Positions 12,025 through 23,113 of a DNA stretch of 64,000 nt are shown here, in pieces. Position numbers and translations under genes: made by a program. The stretch lies in contig JAPDOI010000185.1 in NCBI GenBank assembly GCA_029168955.1, positions 521,001-585,000 of the forward strand. The letters are read 5' to 3'. How positions within the stretch are numbered: position 1 is the stretch's first letter; each line of letters opens with the position of its first letter. This stretch comes from Aplectana chamaeleonis. Taxonomy: Eukaryota > Nematoda > Chromadorea > Rhabditida > Cosmocercidae. Under the pieces are notes generated by a model. It did not search any database. It saw only the letters and a list, made by a program, of their open reading frames with translations, and was not told where the DNA came from.

Positions 12025-12297
12025 TGGACGCCGCCACCGCCCCTCCCGCGAATGTTCTGTAGAACAGCCCATCGACCTGCGCAGCCGTAGACATACCGAA
12101 TTGACGTCCTGTGGACAACAACTCGGTCTGCGTCGATTTCAGGCACTTGGCGGGATTGCCGGTCGATGGGCTGTTTAACAGCCCGTCGCCCCCTGCTCAA
12201 CAGCACACCAGGACGACCCGCGTAGAGCTGCCTTTTCGCCAGCGGTGACTCGTTCTGGGCGGATCGACGTCCTGTAGACAACAGCGAACGTCTGAGT
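12025..12297 (+). repeat. GTAGACA-type repeat, copy 2
   Basis: Spaced CCTGTGGACAAC and CCTGTAGACAACAGCG units end with CAGCGAACGTCTGAGTA, the mirror of the block at 8876. Internal inverted units (CAGCCCATCGAC / GTCGATGGGCTG) make part of it a hairpin. Confidence 0.5.
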
Positions 12298-12299
12298 AG

Positions 12300-13745
12300 T
12301 TACATTGACTGTGATTCTCAAGCTGAATTGGACACTTTTTGGTCGTAAAATTTCGAAACTTCGAGGTAATATTTCTTGAACTTGGCTGACTTCATAACTG
12401 ATATTTTGGAAATGACAGGAAAACATGACTTGGCTTGAGGAGTGACCAACACTTTGGCAAAACCTCTGATTGCTCTTGAAAATTGCTTATTTTTTGCATT
12501 TATTGTAAGAATCCTGCTATGATTTCGCAGCAAATTATTGGTTTAGAAATTTTCTAGCCATATATATATATCTTCCCCTTTACCTGAGACAAGATTCTAT
12601 TGAAACCTCGCACTTATTCATAGAGTGGCCTTGTATGTTTTGTCTCACAGCCATTCAAAGTTCGCCATGCTATTTACGAGGTCGGCCCAAACTGCTCATT
12701 TGCGTTATCCACTCCGTTTTTCTTCAGTTGAAGGGGGCTTTTGGGCTTCCATGCGTGCCACCACTACTCTTCTACGCGGGGCTGAGGGGGGGGGAGGGTA
12801 ATGCCATGCGGCGTCATTCTCTCGTCGGGTTTCGAATTACCAAACTCGATCGCGCTTCGTAGCCCCGTTATGATGCTCTGTGAGCCGGCTTCAATCACAT
12901 TGTTCCTACGATCTCCTCATGCGAATGAGTCTGTCTACTTCCTGCACCCGCTGAGGTGTTCGTTCTTCCTCTGCTGCCATTTCGCGCTCGCCCAGAATAA
13001 AAAACCCGTTCTTTCAATAAATTTCCCATTATGCGCGTGTGCCATTCATTCATTGTCGGGCGCATAGTTTGCCTTCCCCTAGTTGGGATGATATTTTCGT
13101 CACTCGCCCCCCTTACCTTCTCCTCCTCCACCCATTTCTGTTTTCAACCCTCTACCTCATCACAGACCAGGCCCGTTACAGATAGTCCCTGGCCGCGCCG
13201 AAAGGCATTAGCATAACTACTCATGCGATTACTGCTACACTCTCGTGCTCCTCTCATGCAAATCAATCAATGCCCCATATTCTCCCATTGTCCCACACCG
13301 GCTCAAATTCATTTTCAACATCGGACTCCTTATTTGAACTCTTTTTTTCCTGCCATTTTTTGTTTCTTTTTTGTTGCAGCGCTCCCACCTTGAAGTCCAA
13401 GTTCGCAAAAAGATCTTGCTTTGCTGCAGGACTGAAAACCGCAATTTTATTTGAGAGGATTTCTTTTTTCTCAAAGATGTTTGCTGCTAATTTGAATGGT
13501 TTAACGACGTTAAATGAGAAAGGTCTCTGCATCTGATTTCCCTTATCGACTTCTAATGAAATGGAAAGTCTAACCATCGCTGCAACAATGTCAGCAATTT
13601 TTGCAGTTGAAATCCTCTCAGGTCTTGACGAAAAACGTTCTTTGAAGCTGCTGCTGTGAGATTTTGCTGACGAAAAAAAGAAAATGTGATGGTAATCAAC
13701 AAAAGACTCACCGCCGAAAGAGGTGAACGTTCCACGTGGGCCGTT
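12300..13745. other. No recognised gene; pyrimidine-rich segment
   Basis: 12780-13220 is C/T-rich and GC-richer than its surroundings, like the segments before the first-exon candidates at 36553 and 47581. No phase-1 GT donor after an ATG was found in it. Frames on both strands overlap and are not called. Confidence 0.3.
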
Positions 13746-13751
13746 TTTCCT

Positions 13752-14095
13752 TTAGAAGCAGTACTCACGATAAAAACGGTTTTTGGGATTTCACCTGAAA
13801 TCGAATGTATCGAGATCCATTGCAATAATTACAGTGAAAGATCGGCTAAAAACGAGCCATAGATATATGGCCCTCAAACTTGGTTGCGCTGTGCCCGCCC
13901 CGCCCACTCCCTGAACGGCCAACGAGGGAATGGGCGGGTAGAGCATAACGCATGTAAGTTTGAAGGTCGTATAGGGCTATCTATGGCTCGTTTTCAGTCA
14001 TTATTTCGCCATTCTTGTTGCGATGGATCGCGGTATATTGGATTCCCAGTGACAATTCGAATACCGTTTCTATCGTACGCGTTCTTTTCAGAAAG
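13752..14095. mobile_element. Palindromic element with family A-like ends
   Basis: AGCAGTACTCACGATAAAAACGG near the left edge is mirrored by CGTTTCTATCGTACGCG on the right. The inner arms AAAACGAGCCATAGATATAT and ATCTATGGCTCGTTTT pair closely. The centre is GC-rich with CCCGCCC / GGGCGGG. Confidence 0.65.
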
Positions 14096-14365
14096 CGAAA
14101 GCTTGCAGAAAGATTGGATGGTGAAATAAGCAGAAATGAGGGAGAAATCTGGGAAATTCTTCAGACACCTCTCAAGGCCGGGAGCACTGCCTTCAACAGT
14201 TTCGCAAAATCGGTACAAGCTCGCTGATGTCTGAGGGGGGGGGGCACTACTTATGTATTCAGTTCCGTAGCATAACAACATCCCCCATTATTGCGACGGG
14301 ATGGAGCTTGCCCGTCTATGTACGACTGTTTAGGGCTGGAATTATTGTTCTCACAAAGGACGACA

Positions 14366-14505
14366 CGATGCAAGGCTTGTTGATCGAGTACACAGAAGGG
14401 GAGGCGCCTAGGAGCAGTTCAGCAGACTACGTGCATGCGCAGCAACAAACTGCTCCTAGACGGCTCCCCTTCTCTGTATTCGATCATCAATTCCGATGCA
14501 GTGTA
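14366..14505. repeat. Short palindromic element
   Basis: TGATCGAGTACACAGAAGGG and GCCTAGGAGCAGTT are mirrored by AACTGCTCCTAGACGGC and CCCTTCTCTGTATTCGATCA. The loop is about 20 bp. Confidence 0.75.
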
Positions 14506-14509
14506 TATC

Positions 14510-15788
14510 GTCCACATCCATTGGTCGCTATGTAACATAAAGATTTTGTCGCGTTGCCCGTCGCGTGGACGAGATGGACCTTTTTTTTTTCTTGTCATTT
14601 GCCGCCATCATTTCGGAGCAGACCATAGTATAAAGCTAAACTAATATAAAATGAAATAGCATAGATTTTTCTCAGAATCCGTCTCGCATTGAGAGCGAAA
14701 TTTGTAGATGGGCGTCACCCTTTTTTTTTCTTTTCCGGGGCGTAGTCGACTTTTTCCGCGCTTTTTTGGGCGAAATGAGATTTTGCACCTGGCAGGGTTG
14801 CTATGCACCGCGGCCTGAGTACACTATCAAAGATCATCCATGATGATGAACTGTGCCTTCAAGGTACTTAATTAAGAACAATGTTCCAAATTGCTCTGCG
14901 GCGAGCCGTCAAAAAATACCGCGGTCCAGGCCCAAATCGAGCTAAATCGAGTTACGTCTTCTGCAGAAACCGAAAAACCAGATATTGCAACTGCATAGCG
15001 AATAGCAAGTTGAAACTACACTCTCCGAAGCTCATTATTAGGCTAGGTAGTGCAGTAATTATTCGATAAATAATTCAAGTTGAAAGAAAAACAATTTTTT
15101 GAAGAATTTCACTGCAAAATATTTCGATTTTTTTCCAGAACCTGGGAAGACGCAAAAAGTTTTGGACATCTTTAAAAAATTTACCGATGGGGGGACGCAG
15201 CTTTGTCGAGGTCCTGGACAACGGTCTGCTTTGCCCTGCTGCCCAACATTCATAGCGATTGCAGTAGACACTTTTTGAGGCATATTCTGTTCTCGATGGC
15301 TCAAATTTTGTGAACCAGAAAAAGTCGTCCGAATTGCTAGAGCTTGGTCGTTGTGTGTCATGTTGTTGGACTGCTGTTATGGAGGCATATATGTGCCATT
15401 CCCATGATTCCGCACAATTGTTCTAGATTTTTGTTTTCAACTTCTACAAGAAAGGTCGCAAGAAATCCTAGTTTTTGCATAAAAAACTGCATTCTTGACT
15501 AGAGTGGAAAAATCTTTCAATATTTATAATATCCAGAAACTCATTTGATAGTAAGCTAATCGTTGTGTTGAGAGCAGGATTCCCATATATGTATATCTAT
15601 ATCGCATCTGTATCCTATACATATTTGCCTCTCCGTACTGGCTAACAATTCTGCTGTTTATTAGATCAGTCTGTTATTTCCTTATTCCTCTTGATTGGGG
15701 TATTCTGACACATTCGAAATGCCTACCTTCTCTTTGGAAAGAAAAACGAAAAAGAATTTCTGTAAGAAGGCCACTGCTCTTGACTACA
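14510..15788. other. No recognised gene
   Basis: AT-rich sequence with T-runs at 14580 and 14722. A family C-like terminus (CTGTGCCTTCAA) lies near 14850. No frame has splice or motif support. Confidence 0.35.
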
Positions 15789-15796
15789 ATCCCCAT

Positions 15797-16065
15797 CAGG
15801 GTACGGCGCGGTGTGAGGATATCCACAGGGGGGGGGTCTGAGCGTCGCCGGGACACCAAGTGGACAATACTGAATGGGGGTATAAACCGTTCACATTCAG
15901 TTTTTTTACGAAGAATTTGATCAAGCTACTCTTCGAATTTTACAACAACAAAAAACTGACCAAATAACGTTTCTGGGCGGGGGGTGTCTGAGAAACGCCA
16001 AAATTTTGCTCCTGGGGGGGAGGTCTGAGCGAAATTGGCTTTGTCCATACCTCGTGCCGTACCCT
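15797..16065. mobile_element. hAT-like MITE with 8-bp target duplication
   Basis: Ends CAGGGTACGGCGCG and CGTGCCGTACCCTG are inverted. The flanking 8-mers are ATCCCCAT (15789-15796) and GTCCCCAT (16066-16073), matching at 7 of 8. An 8-bp duplication with CAGGG ends is typical of hAT-type elements. Confidence 0.8.
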
Positions 16066-16164
16066 GGTCCCCATCAGCTGGCAGCACGCATCGTGCACTG
16101 GGGCAGTTTCATCTCAAATTTGTAGTGGCTCAAAACACTCTCCAATTTTGTACAGTCAAGACCC

Positions 16165-16856
16165 CTACTCAGAAAAATCAAAACAAGTTACTTGTAATAT
16201 AAATGTAACTTACTTGAATGTCCCAAGTAACTTACATTTATATTACATGTAACTTAAATTTATAATGCATGTAAGTTACACTTATGTTACATGTAACTTA
16301 CATTCGAATTTTCACTATGGGTGGCCATCACGTGACGCAGACGACACGCGACACAGAGGGCGCGTCCCAGACCACACACTACGCAACAAAATGCTGTGCA
16401 CGGCCTTCCCTGCTGGTTTGGGGTCAAACACCTCAAACTTGGGTAATTGAACCAACAGCAGCGCCAGTCGTAAGTGTGACCCCGCGAGTGCTTCGTACAT
16501 CCCCCTTGGAAATATCTTCTTGGCCGATTCAAGTTACTTGCGACTTATTTTGTGCCATGTAAGTTACATGCTACATATCGGAGGCGCACTGCACACAATA
16601 TCCTCTCAGAAATCGAAAACAAGTTACTGGTAACATATCGAAGCCGAAGTAAGTTACTTGCGACTTATATCAGGCCATTTAAGATACATGTAACATATCG
16701 GAGGCGCACCGCACGCAATATCCCGCCGATATGTTGCATGTAACTTAAATGACCTGAGTTAAGTCGCAAGTAACTTACATCGGCTCAGATATGTTACAAG
16801 TAACTTGTTTTCGGCCTTTTATGTTACAAGTAACTTGTTTTCGTTTTTCTGAGTAG
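16165..16856. mobile_element. TA-flanked foldback packed with AAGTTACTTG repeats
   Basis: CTACTCAGAAAAATCAAAAC is mirrored by GTTTTCGTTTTTCTGAGTAG; if the ends are CTCAG, the duplication is TA. Inside, variants of AAGTTACTTG and TTACATGTAACTTA occur many times in both orientations, plus copies of ACATATCGGAGGCGCAC. No transposase is visible. Confidence 0.8.
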
Positions 16857-16930
16857 GTCGGCGGATTTCTATTGTGGGGGCGAGAGTTTACCATGCAGTA
16901 GCCGAAGTGAATCGTACAAAAGGCGCTCAC

Positions 16931-17000
16931 CTCATCAAGGATGAGCAGGTCTGTGGATGACATTGTTCTAAAATTTCTTTGCCTTTTTATTACAGAATGT
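16931..17000 (-). CDS. Candidate internal exon with Walker-B-like motif
   Basis: On the minus strand a strong acceptor (TTTTTTCTAATTGACAG) opens a 70-nt frame ending in a consensus donor (GAG then GTGAGC). The frame reads TMSSTDLLILDE at its end. LLILDE fits the Walker B pattern (four hydrophobic residues, then DE) of P-loop NTPases such as helicases. The exon starts after one nucleotide and ends in phase 0. No Walker A motif was found nearby. The TA-flanked foldback at 16165-16856 lies just downstream on this strand. A + strand reading of the same DNA is also open, so strand is not certain. The product is unknown. Confidence 0.3.
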
Positions 17001-17238
17001 CTGTCAATTAGAAAAAACTTTACTTTTGGTTACGTTTTTGATTTCAATGCTTCTTTTCAAAGTTTTTGTAACTGGAATGGAATGATTCCAGAAATGAAAT
17101 GGTGTAGAATAATTTTAGACAAGAAATTTGTTGTCCTTGTAGATATGAGCTCCGATTTTCGTCTTATGGATATTTGAGGTTCAAGTTAGATGAAACCTAA
17201 TTGATGCAGCTTTTTCGTAAAATGATGGCGAAGTTTAC

Positions 17239-17340
17239 CCTATTGTCATCGACTCCCTTGGCGATATTCTGCTCCATCGCTTGAGAAGAAACCAAGGGAA
17301 GATTGGATGCCATCATCCACTCATTATCTGTAGACATCAT
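17239..17340 (-). CDS. Candidate first exon, divergent from the PKA first exon
   Basis: A minus-strand ATG at 17340 opens exactly 34 codons, starting MMSTDNEWMMASNLPLVSSQ, and ends in phase 0 at a GTAAAC donor. A possible acceptor 42 nt further on (CATCAATTAG) would continue in frame to a stop at once, so the downstream model is unclear. The ATG is 311 bp from the divergent + strand ATG at 17652, which would allow a shared promoter. I do not recognise the peptide, and whether it joins the Walker-B-like exon at 16931 is unproven because the phases do not fit directly. Confidence 0.3.
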
Positions 17341-17651
17341 TTCTACCTTCAAATTGAACATGTGAAAAAATGACTCTACTTGCTCGAATTCGTGGGCTTT
17401 TCTTCATATTTCCAACTTTTCGTTTCTCAACTCCCACTCTTGTTCACTGAACCAATATCCAGTAACCCAATTCTATCGTAAATACTGTTTTTGTTCAAGT
17501 TTCGTGCCTCTCAGGTATTTTTTTAGGGTGGTACATTTACAGTAGTATCCGCTTTTCATTCGTTTTTTCCCTCGTTTTTTTTCGCCTATGGATGATTATG
17601 ATGATGAATAGGGGGTTTTCTGCAGTGTGCAACGAATGAGCGACTAGGATT

Positions 17652-17724
17652 ATGCTGAAATTTCTCAAAAACAAAACGTCTGATGAAGGATCGAGCTCGA
17701 AGGAATCAAAGTCGTCATCCGGAA
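17652..17724 (+). CDS. kin-1: PKA catalytic subunit, alternative first exon (MLKFLK form)
   Basis: The ATG at 17652 opens MLKFLKNKTSDEGSSSKES and continues through a Ser/Lys-rich tail to ...SSSG plus one nucleotide, then a consensus GTGAGT donor. The 73-nt exon ends in phase 1. The exon at 47804 begins TC AAG GAG, so joining them gives an ATC (Ile) codon and reads straight into KEFLEKARED. From memory, a C. elegans KIN-1 isoform has a very similar MLKFLK...SSDEGSS start; I could not check this. Such N-termini change the region before the kinase core that affects localisation, while the kinase reaction (ATP-dependent phosphorylation under cAMP control by regulatory subunits) is fixed by downstream exons. 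A possible 5'UTR acceptor (GGGTTTTCTGCAG) lies about 25 bp upstream. The intron to exon 2 would be 30,079 bp. Confidence 0.82.
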
Positions 17725-18480
17725 GTGAGTTCAACTCCATCCCTCCATCAGATTGGGGGCTTTCTGTCCATCCGATTCTGGCCTATTTGGTTACCGAGGT
17801 TCAAGATAAAATTACCAGTTTTTTAAACTCTTTGCTGTCTTAGTTTTGTTCTACATTGCGCTACAAGTGGTACTAATCTCTAAAGCATTTCTAGTGAGCA
17901 TTCATTTGCTCTGATTACCAGCAACGGAGCGGTGAGTCTCGGAGAAATATAATACTTGATAACGATTTTCAGACAAAAAAGCCACCGCTCACTGCTAGTT
18001 ATAATCGAAATCAAGAGCTCAATAAAAAAGCCTCAAAGCTTACCTATTCCCATAACCTTTAATTTTCAGAGTTTAGTTGAGATTGAATGTTGCGATCTTT
18101 GATTTTCCCGGAACTCAGGATCGATTCAGATTTTGAATTGGTGCTCACAATTATTCTCATCAGTTTGTAAACTTGTTCTCTGGCAAAGTCACGTAGACAG
18201 TCAAATGTATCAGAGATGTGAATTTTGAAGTCAAAAACGTTGTTGTCAGGGAGGGAAGACACTGGCTCAGTTTCAGGAGAAGTTCTTCCTGCCACACTAT
18301 TCTATCTGCACTGTCATTCTTTCTCATCTCTTACTGAACACGAGAGTTTAATCTCAGTTTATTCAAAATTAGACTGACTAGGGAAGCGCATTCAGTCGAT
18401 CTGACCATTTGTAACGAAATGCATTCCATATACATAGTTGGACTTCTAGGTCTGTTTTCAAATCCAAGATTATAGCTGCT
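17725..18480 (+). other. Start of the long first intron
   Basis: No other gene is supported. The frame running past the GTGAGT donor at 17725 soon stops. A short minus-strand frame at 18059-18295 has no splice or motif support. Confidence 0.4.
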
Positions 18481-19130
18481 GAAGAGATCTCCGAATGGGA
18501 TTACGGATAGGTTCGCTCAGTCGGGCGAAGAGGTACATATCAGACAATTTTCAAGGCGTTCGAAAAGACCTCTCCGGATTTGAGTCCAAACTTTCTAGAA
18601 GTCGATTCGGGGTCCTCAGAACGAATCTGGGTCCGTTTCTCGATATTCTAAAGCTTACTGTTGGCTGCGGTATATGTTATGCAATTTAGCTGTCTTTTCT
18701 GCTTTCATATTTCGAAAATCGATGAGTGGGCCCACATTTGTGTTCGGCACCCCCCAAGTAACTCCCAAAGAAAAGTTTTCAGCTAGATCTGAGATTTAGG
18801 CCAACTACGGTAATCTTCCGGAAATCAATAAATGGGTGGATTCGTGCTTGGCAGGCACTCCAAATAACCTCTACAAAGAAGTGCATATCGAGGCTAATCT
18901 GTCGTATCGTTTTTGAAATCAGCAAAATTCGCATTTTGCCCCGAAAACTTGCCCCCACTTCGAACCAAAACTGTCGAGGGTCTCCCATAGTCGACAAATG
19001 GACTTCGGCTCCGTGACCAGGACCACGAATAACCCCCATAAAGTTTCGAGCCAAATCCGAAACGTTTTTTTCTGAACAAATAACTGCCTGATTCCTAGCG
19101 AATGTCCCATTTGACAAAAACCCTACGTGA
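18480..19130. repeat. Dispersed repeat family G block
   Basis: Modules such as TTTGTGTTCGGCACCCCCCA and GTGCTTGGCAGGCACTCCAA repeat here in family G order. Frames inside are not called. Confidence 0.5.
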
Positions 19131-19296
19131 CCCAATCTTTGACTGTTACAAACTTTGATTTAGAAACCTTGTTCGAAGTACTCCTAAAGAAACTGTATTT
19201 CGTTGCAAACGATCGGATCATCTTGTATTACTTCCCTTGTGAGTTCGTTCAAGATGGTTCCTCTTCTCTTCAACAAGCTACAGATAACACTGATAT

Positions 19297-20399
19297 TAGG
19301 AATGTGCGTAATTACGACTAACGACTAACGGGCTTTTTGGGTTTACGACTAACGAAATTAAAAATATTTTCGTAAGCAATCCCAAAATTCGTTAGAAAGT
19401 CAGCAGTCATTCAAATCGCGCTCCAACCCAAGGCTTACACCAGGATTGATACATATTGCCCTGTTGGTTGTTTTAGATGAACGGTACAACATAACCATAG
19501 CCTTCAGTATTTATAATTTCTGCTGACACTGCTTCGCAGCTCTGGAACCCCCACAATATGACCCCAACCGAACGTTGCGCAAGGTTAGGTGCAGCGTTTA
19601 TGCGACTCGCGCAACCCTATGGTAGGCTCACTGAACAGGTACCGGCACTGACAGGCCCAGCGCAGACTTTTGCAGAGTGCACTATCAGAGGTGATAATAT
19701 GGAGCGGTGCCTGCAGGCCACAACTGCCCAACGACGGAAACTGTATCCGGTGATTGGATTGTAAAGGGTGCCGTCCTTCTAATTTCAATCAAAAATTCGA
19801 GATATGGGGTTTCTATAAAGTGATACTGGGACCTCTCAGGAGTGAAATTTTAACTTGGGTGCTAATTTCTTCCGGTTTTTCTCCGCTATGGGAACAAGCT
19901 CTAAACCACGCAAGCGCTCGAATCGCGACACTGAGCAAAGAACAAATAGTGCAAAGTCGGTGCAATTCTCCGAGTTGTCACCACCAGGTAGATCTCAAAT
20001 AACATCATATAACGCAGAATTGCAAATTTCGCGTTGGAAAAAGAGCAGAGTGTAAGATTTCCAAGGTTTCCCATAGTTTCTTTTCTGACGAAAATCGATA
20101 AACACACACTCTCGAGTATTGGGCTTTCGTGCATATTTTAAATTATGTAAATGTAGGTTTGCAGTTTGAACTAGGTTCTCTAACAAGGAGTGATTTGTGT
20201 CTTCAAATGACCATGAACGTTTCGAAAAACATACATCTCTTCATGCCTTCCTTTTTTCTATTCATTAGGACTTTTTTCTGCCTCAACTGTGCTTGATTTC
20301 AAAGTCTAGATTTTTAACGACTAACGACTAACTAGGGTTTTGGCCGGTTGAACGACTAACGACTAACGAATTACAAAATTTCTATTACGCACATCCCTG
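19297..20399. mobile_element. hAT-like element with ACGACTAACG subterminal repeats
   Basis: The ends are TAGGAATGTGCGTAAT and ATTACGCACATCCCTG. The flanking 8-mers ACTGATAT (19289-19296) and AATGATAT (20400-20407) match at 7 of 8. Just inside both ends, ACGACTAACG occurs two or more times in the same orientation, as expected of transposase-binding subterminal repeats. At 1103 bp and with no recognisable transposase it is probably non-autonomous. Confidence 0.82.
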
Positions 20400-20456
20400 A
20401 ATGATATTTATATCTAATTACGGTAAAAAAAACTAAGTTTACTGATACACATAAGC

Positions 20457-20505
20457 ATGTCGGAAGGTCTTCCTGATGGATTATCGGGTCGGTTGCAAAG
20501 TGATT
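20457..20505 (+). CDS. Candidate PKA alternative first exon (weak)
   Basis: An ATG at 20457 opens 16 codons (MSEGLPDGLSGRLQSD) plus one T, then a good donor (GTAAGTATTC). The phase-1 end would join exon 2 at 47804 as TTC (Phe) then KEFLEKARED. It starts only 57 bp after the end of the hAT-like element. A phase-1 GTRAGT after an ATG is expected by chance roughly every several kilobases, so this rests on phase and donor strength only. RNA evidence would decide it. Confidence 0.28.
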
Positions 20506-20509
20506 GTAA

Positions 20510-22030
20510 GTATTCGTTTTTTGTTTTACCTAGTGGCTCTTACGAACTCGCGCGTCGCGTGCTGCGAACGTGCTTCTGCGAACTACACAAACTACATTTG
20601 GCTCCTAAATGCAGTGTATGCTGCTTCCTTCTTGTATCCCCAATCTGCAGTGCCGCTGCTAACCGTGGGAAGAAAGGGTGCTCAACAAGTCAGTTTGGCA
20701 ACAAGATCATCTTTTTAATTCGCGTCGAAGTGCACGGATTTGAAATTGGGAAAGTTCAAAGTGGTAACCATGCTGTTTACAAAGTCAATTTTCTTTTTGA
20801 GGGCTCCGATGTTAGTTTCCACACATTTCTGTCGGTCACACTTTAGTCGTCCTGGTGTCGTCCTGCCCAAATGTTGGTTTCCTTTTGTGTGTTTTTTGTG
20901 AATGTTTTCTGCGAGAATATTTGGCTAAAGGCCTAGTACAGGGAATGGTGTGGTAAATATCATGGATTTTGTTTTTCACGTTTCTGGTGTTAGTTCAATA
21001 GACATCCGCCTTCCGATTCCTTTTCGAGGAGCATCTTGTGTAGTTTCGAAGTTGATTGACCGTTAATTGCTGTTTTCCACCTCTGTTGGACTTTGCCTGT
21101 CACTTTTTGCCTCCTCTATTCCCAGCTCATTCGCGGTGTTCTCCCTCGGCGGCGCGTGATGGGCCAGGCGGTTGAATTCCCTAAGTGCTTCGCGAGCCGT
21201 CGAATTTCTTTGGCGTTCGCACATGATTTATGCTGGACATGGCAGCCGGCCAGATTCGGCGCCAAAGTGCGCGCGACTATCAACGCTTTTTCGGATCCGC
21301 TGCCTCTCGCCTCGTTGACGTATAGCCCGGTTTTCGTCAGTGGCGCGAAAATTGCACCCCCCCCCCCCCTCTCCTGACTTCAGACCGCGCATCCTTCCGT
21401 TTGTGCTCCGCCGCTGAACTGCCTTGGCCTGTCTGAGAGACTCCGGCCCAGCTCCTCATCTAATCTAGGGGAGAATTCCAGAGGCCTCCACTTTCACCGA
21501 TATTTTCTGCAGCAGTGGCGACCATTCGCGCGGCTCCGCCCATCAGGTTCCAGCTGCCTTTTCTGATATTATGACGGGCCACGAGATCTTCTTCCCCTCC
21601 GCTGCTCCCCTACACCGCTAGTGCAACCAGATTCCGTCTCGTGGAGTGGCGAATGAGTGCTCCTGCTACTATTTCCACTCGTCTGTTCCATGTTCGCATC
21701 CACATTCTTCTTCGGTAAGGGCCTACAGAAGGAAGTCCGCTGCCCCACCAAGGACTGTCGGTGCTTCCACTCGGAATTCCTCACTCCAGATTATTTGGAG
21801 AAAGGTTGGTCCACTAATCATACGTAGCGGAAGAGAAATGTTTTCTTCGTGCAGTTTTTATGTTTCCGTGTAATATGAAGGTTGGGATAAAATTAGGAGT
21901 CTCAGTATTGATCTACTGACCCATAGCCAAGAAGCATGGAATAGGTCTCAAGTTCGAGTGTACTTCAATTTCGTGCTACGTCACAGAGGAGTTATCGTGA
22001 ATTTGCTTCGAACCCATACCATATAACGCA
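20510..22030. other. No confirmed gene; GC-rich promoter-like segment
   Basis: 21080-21680 is GC-rich with CGCGCGAC and GGCGGCGCG blocks and a 12-base C-run near 21357-21371, unlike neighbouring AT-rich DNA. It resembles the segments upstream of 36553 and 47581, so an extra promoter is possible. An ATG at 21690 with a phase-1 GTAAGG donor after 8 codons exists but is too short to call. Confidence 0.25.
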
Positions 22031-22033
22031 AAC

Positions 22034-22658
22034 TACAGTCCACGCCAACCGAAAATGACGATTGTGTGGTTGCGTATTTTCGCTAGGCATTCTGTAGGCG
22101 TGGTTGGCTCTGTTTTAAGTCTGCCATTCTTCGTTTTCTAAACACCATATTTTTTTCTGATTCATGGTTTTTCTGTTTTTTTTTTCATTTTTCGTGTCAT
22201 TCGTGCGTATTTCTGTTGTAAAGACTCCAAATGTATTGTATTGGTATTGTGTGCGAGGAAGAGAGGAAACTTACCGTTTCTTAACGTGTCCGGTGTTTTT
22301 TTTCTTCAAAATTCAGAAAAAAAAAAGAAATTCTCCGTCGACTGGGTGCTCGGGTGCTTCTCTGCGGAAATCACCATAATGGACGACAATTGTTTTCCTC
22401 GAATGTGGGAGAAAAAACATCGGAAAAAAAACGGTAAGTTTCCCCACACACGCAAAATTAATACTTTTAATATCTCTCAATAGGTAGACGCTGGAATAAC
22501 ACGGAAAAATGAAAGAAACACAAAAAACTGTAACCCAGAAAAAATTACCAGCTGCCCCCCTTATCTACTAATGGTAAACGTGGAAAAAAGCCAGCCGTGG
22601 CTATAGTAGTCTTAGCGAAAATACACAACCGCACCTCTTTCCGCTGCCATGGACTGTA
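22034..22658. mobile_element. Tc1-type TA-flanked imperfect palindrome
   Basis: Starts TACAGTCCACGCC and ends with the mirror GGCATGGACTGTA form. Arms continue through GGTTGCGTATTTTCGCTA against TAGCGAAAATACACAACC, and again through GGAAACTTACCGTTT at 22263-22277 against AAACGGTAAGTTTCC at 22429-22443. TA plus CAGTC ends suggest a Tc1/mariner-type MITE. Confidence 0.7.
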
Positions 22659-22939
22659 CATTGCTCATATATACTGAAGTTACCATGAAAGTTGCTTTCA
22701 ACGACTAACTTCAATACATTGGAATAACAATTTATTCAAACGATGCAACCGTTAGGAAGGGCGCACCTCACTGGATAGTTTGATGGAGAGGCTAATATGT
22801 GGGTGAAGTGCGGTGCATAGAACTGGCTATTGCTGAAAGTCAGATTAAATAGATTTCGTGTCCATAGACATTTTGATCTGTGTTTCAACTACTTTTTTTC
22901 GGCACATCGCATGTTTCACCTATTTGGCACAACTTTTCA

Positions 22940-23113
22940 AAAAACTAACTGGGGAGATAATATTGGACGACCCGTCCGTTTGCAACGAAATATATTCTGA
23001 TTAGACGTACTTCAGAGATCGTTTCCAAATCTAAGTTCGTAGCTGCTACTGAGATCTTTTTTTTAGTTGTGTTCCGGGGAGTTTTTCTCGGTCAGGTCAG
23101 CACGTTCACTAGG
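22940..23113. repeat. Dispersed repeat family G block
   Basis: This contains GACCCGTCCGTTTGCAACGA with ATATATTCTGATTAGACG-type sequence also seen near 1360-1390. No gene is seen. Confidence 0.35.
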
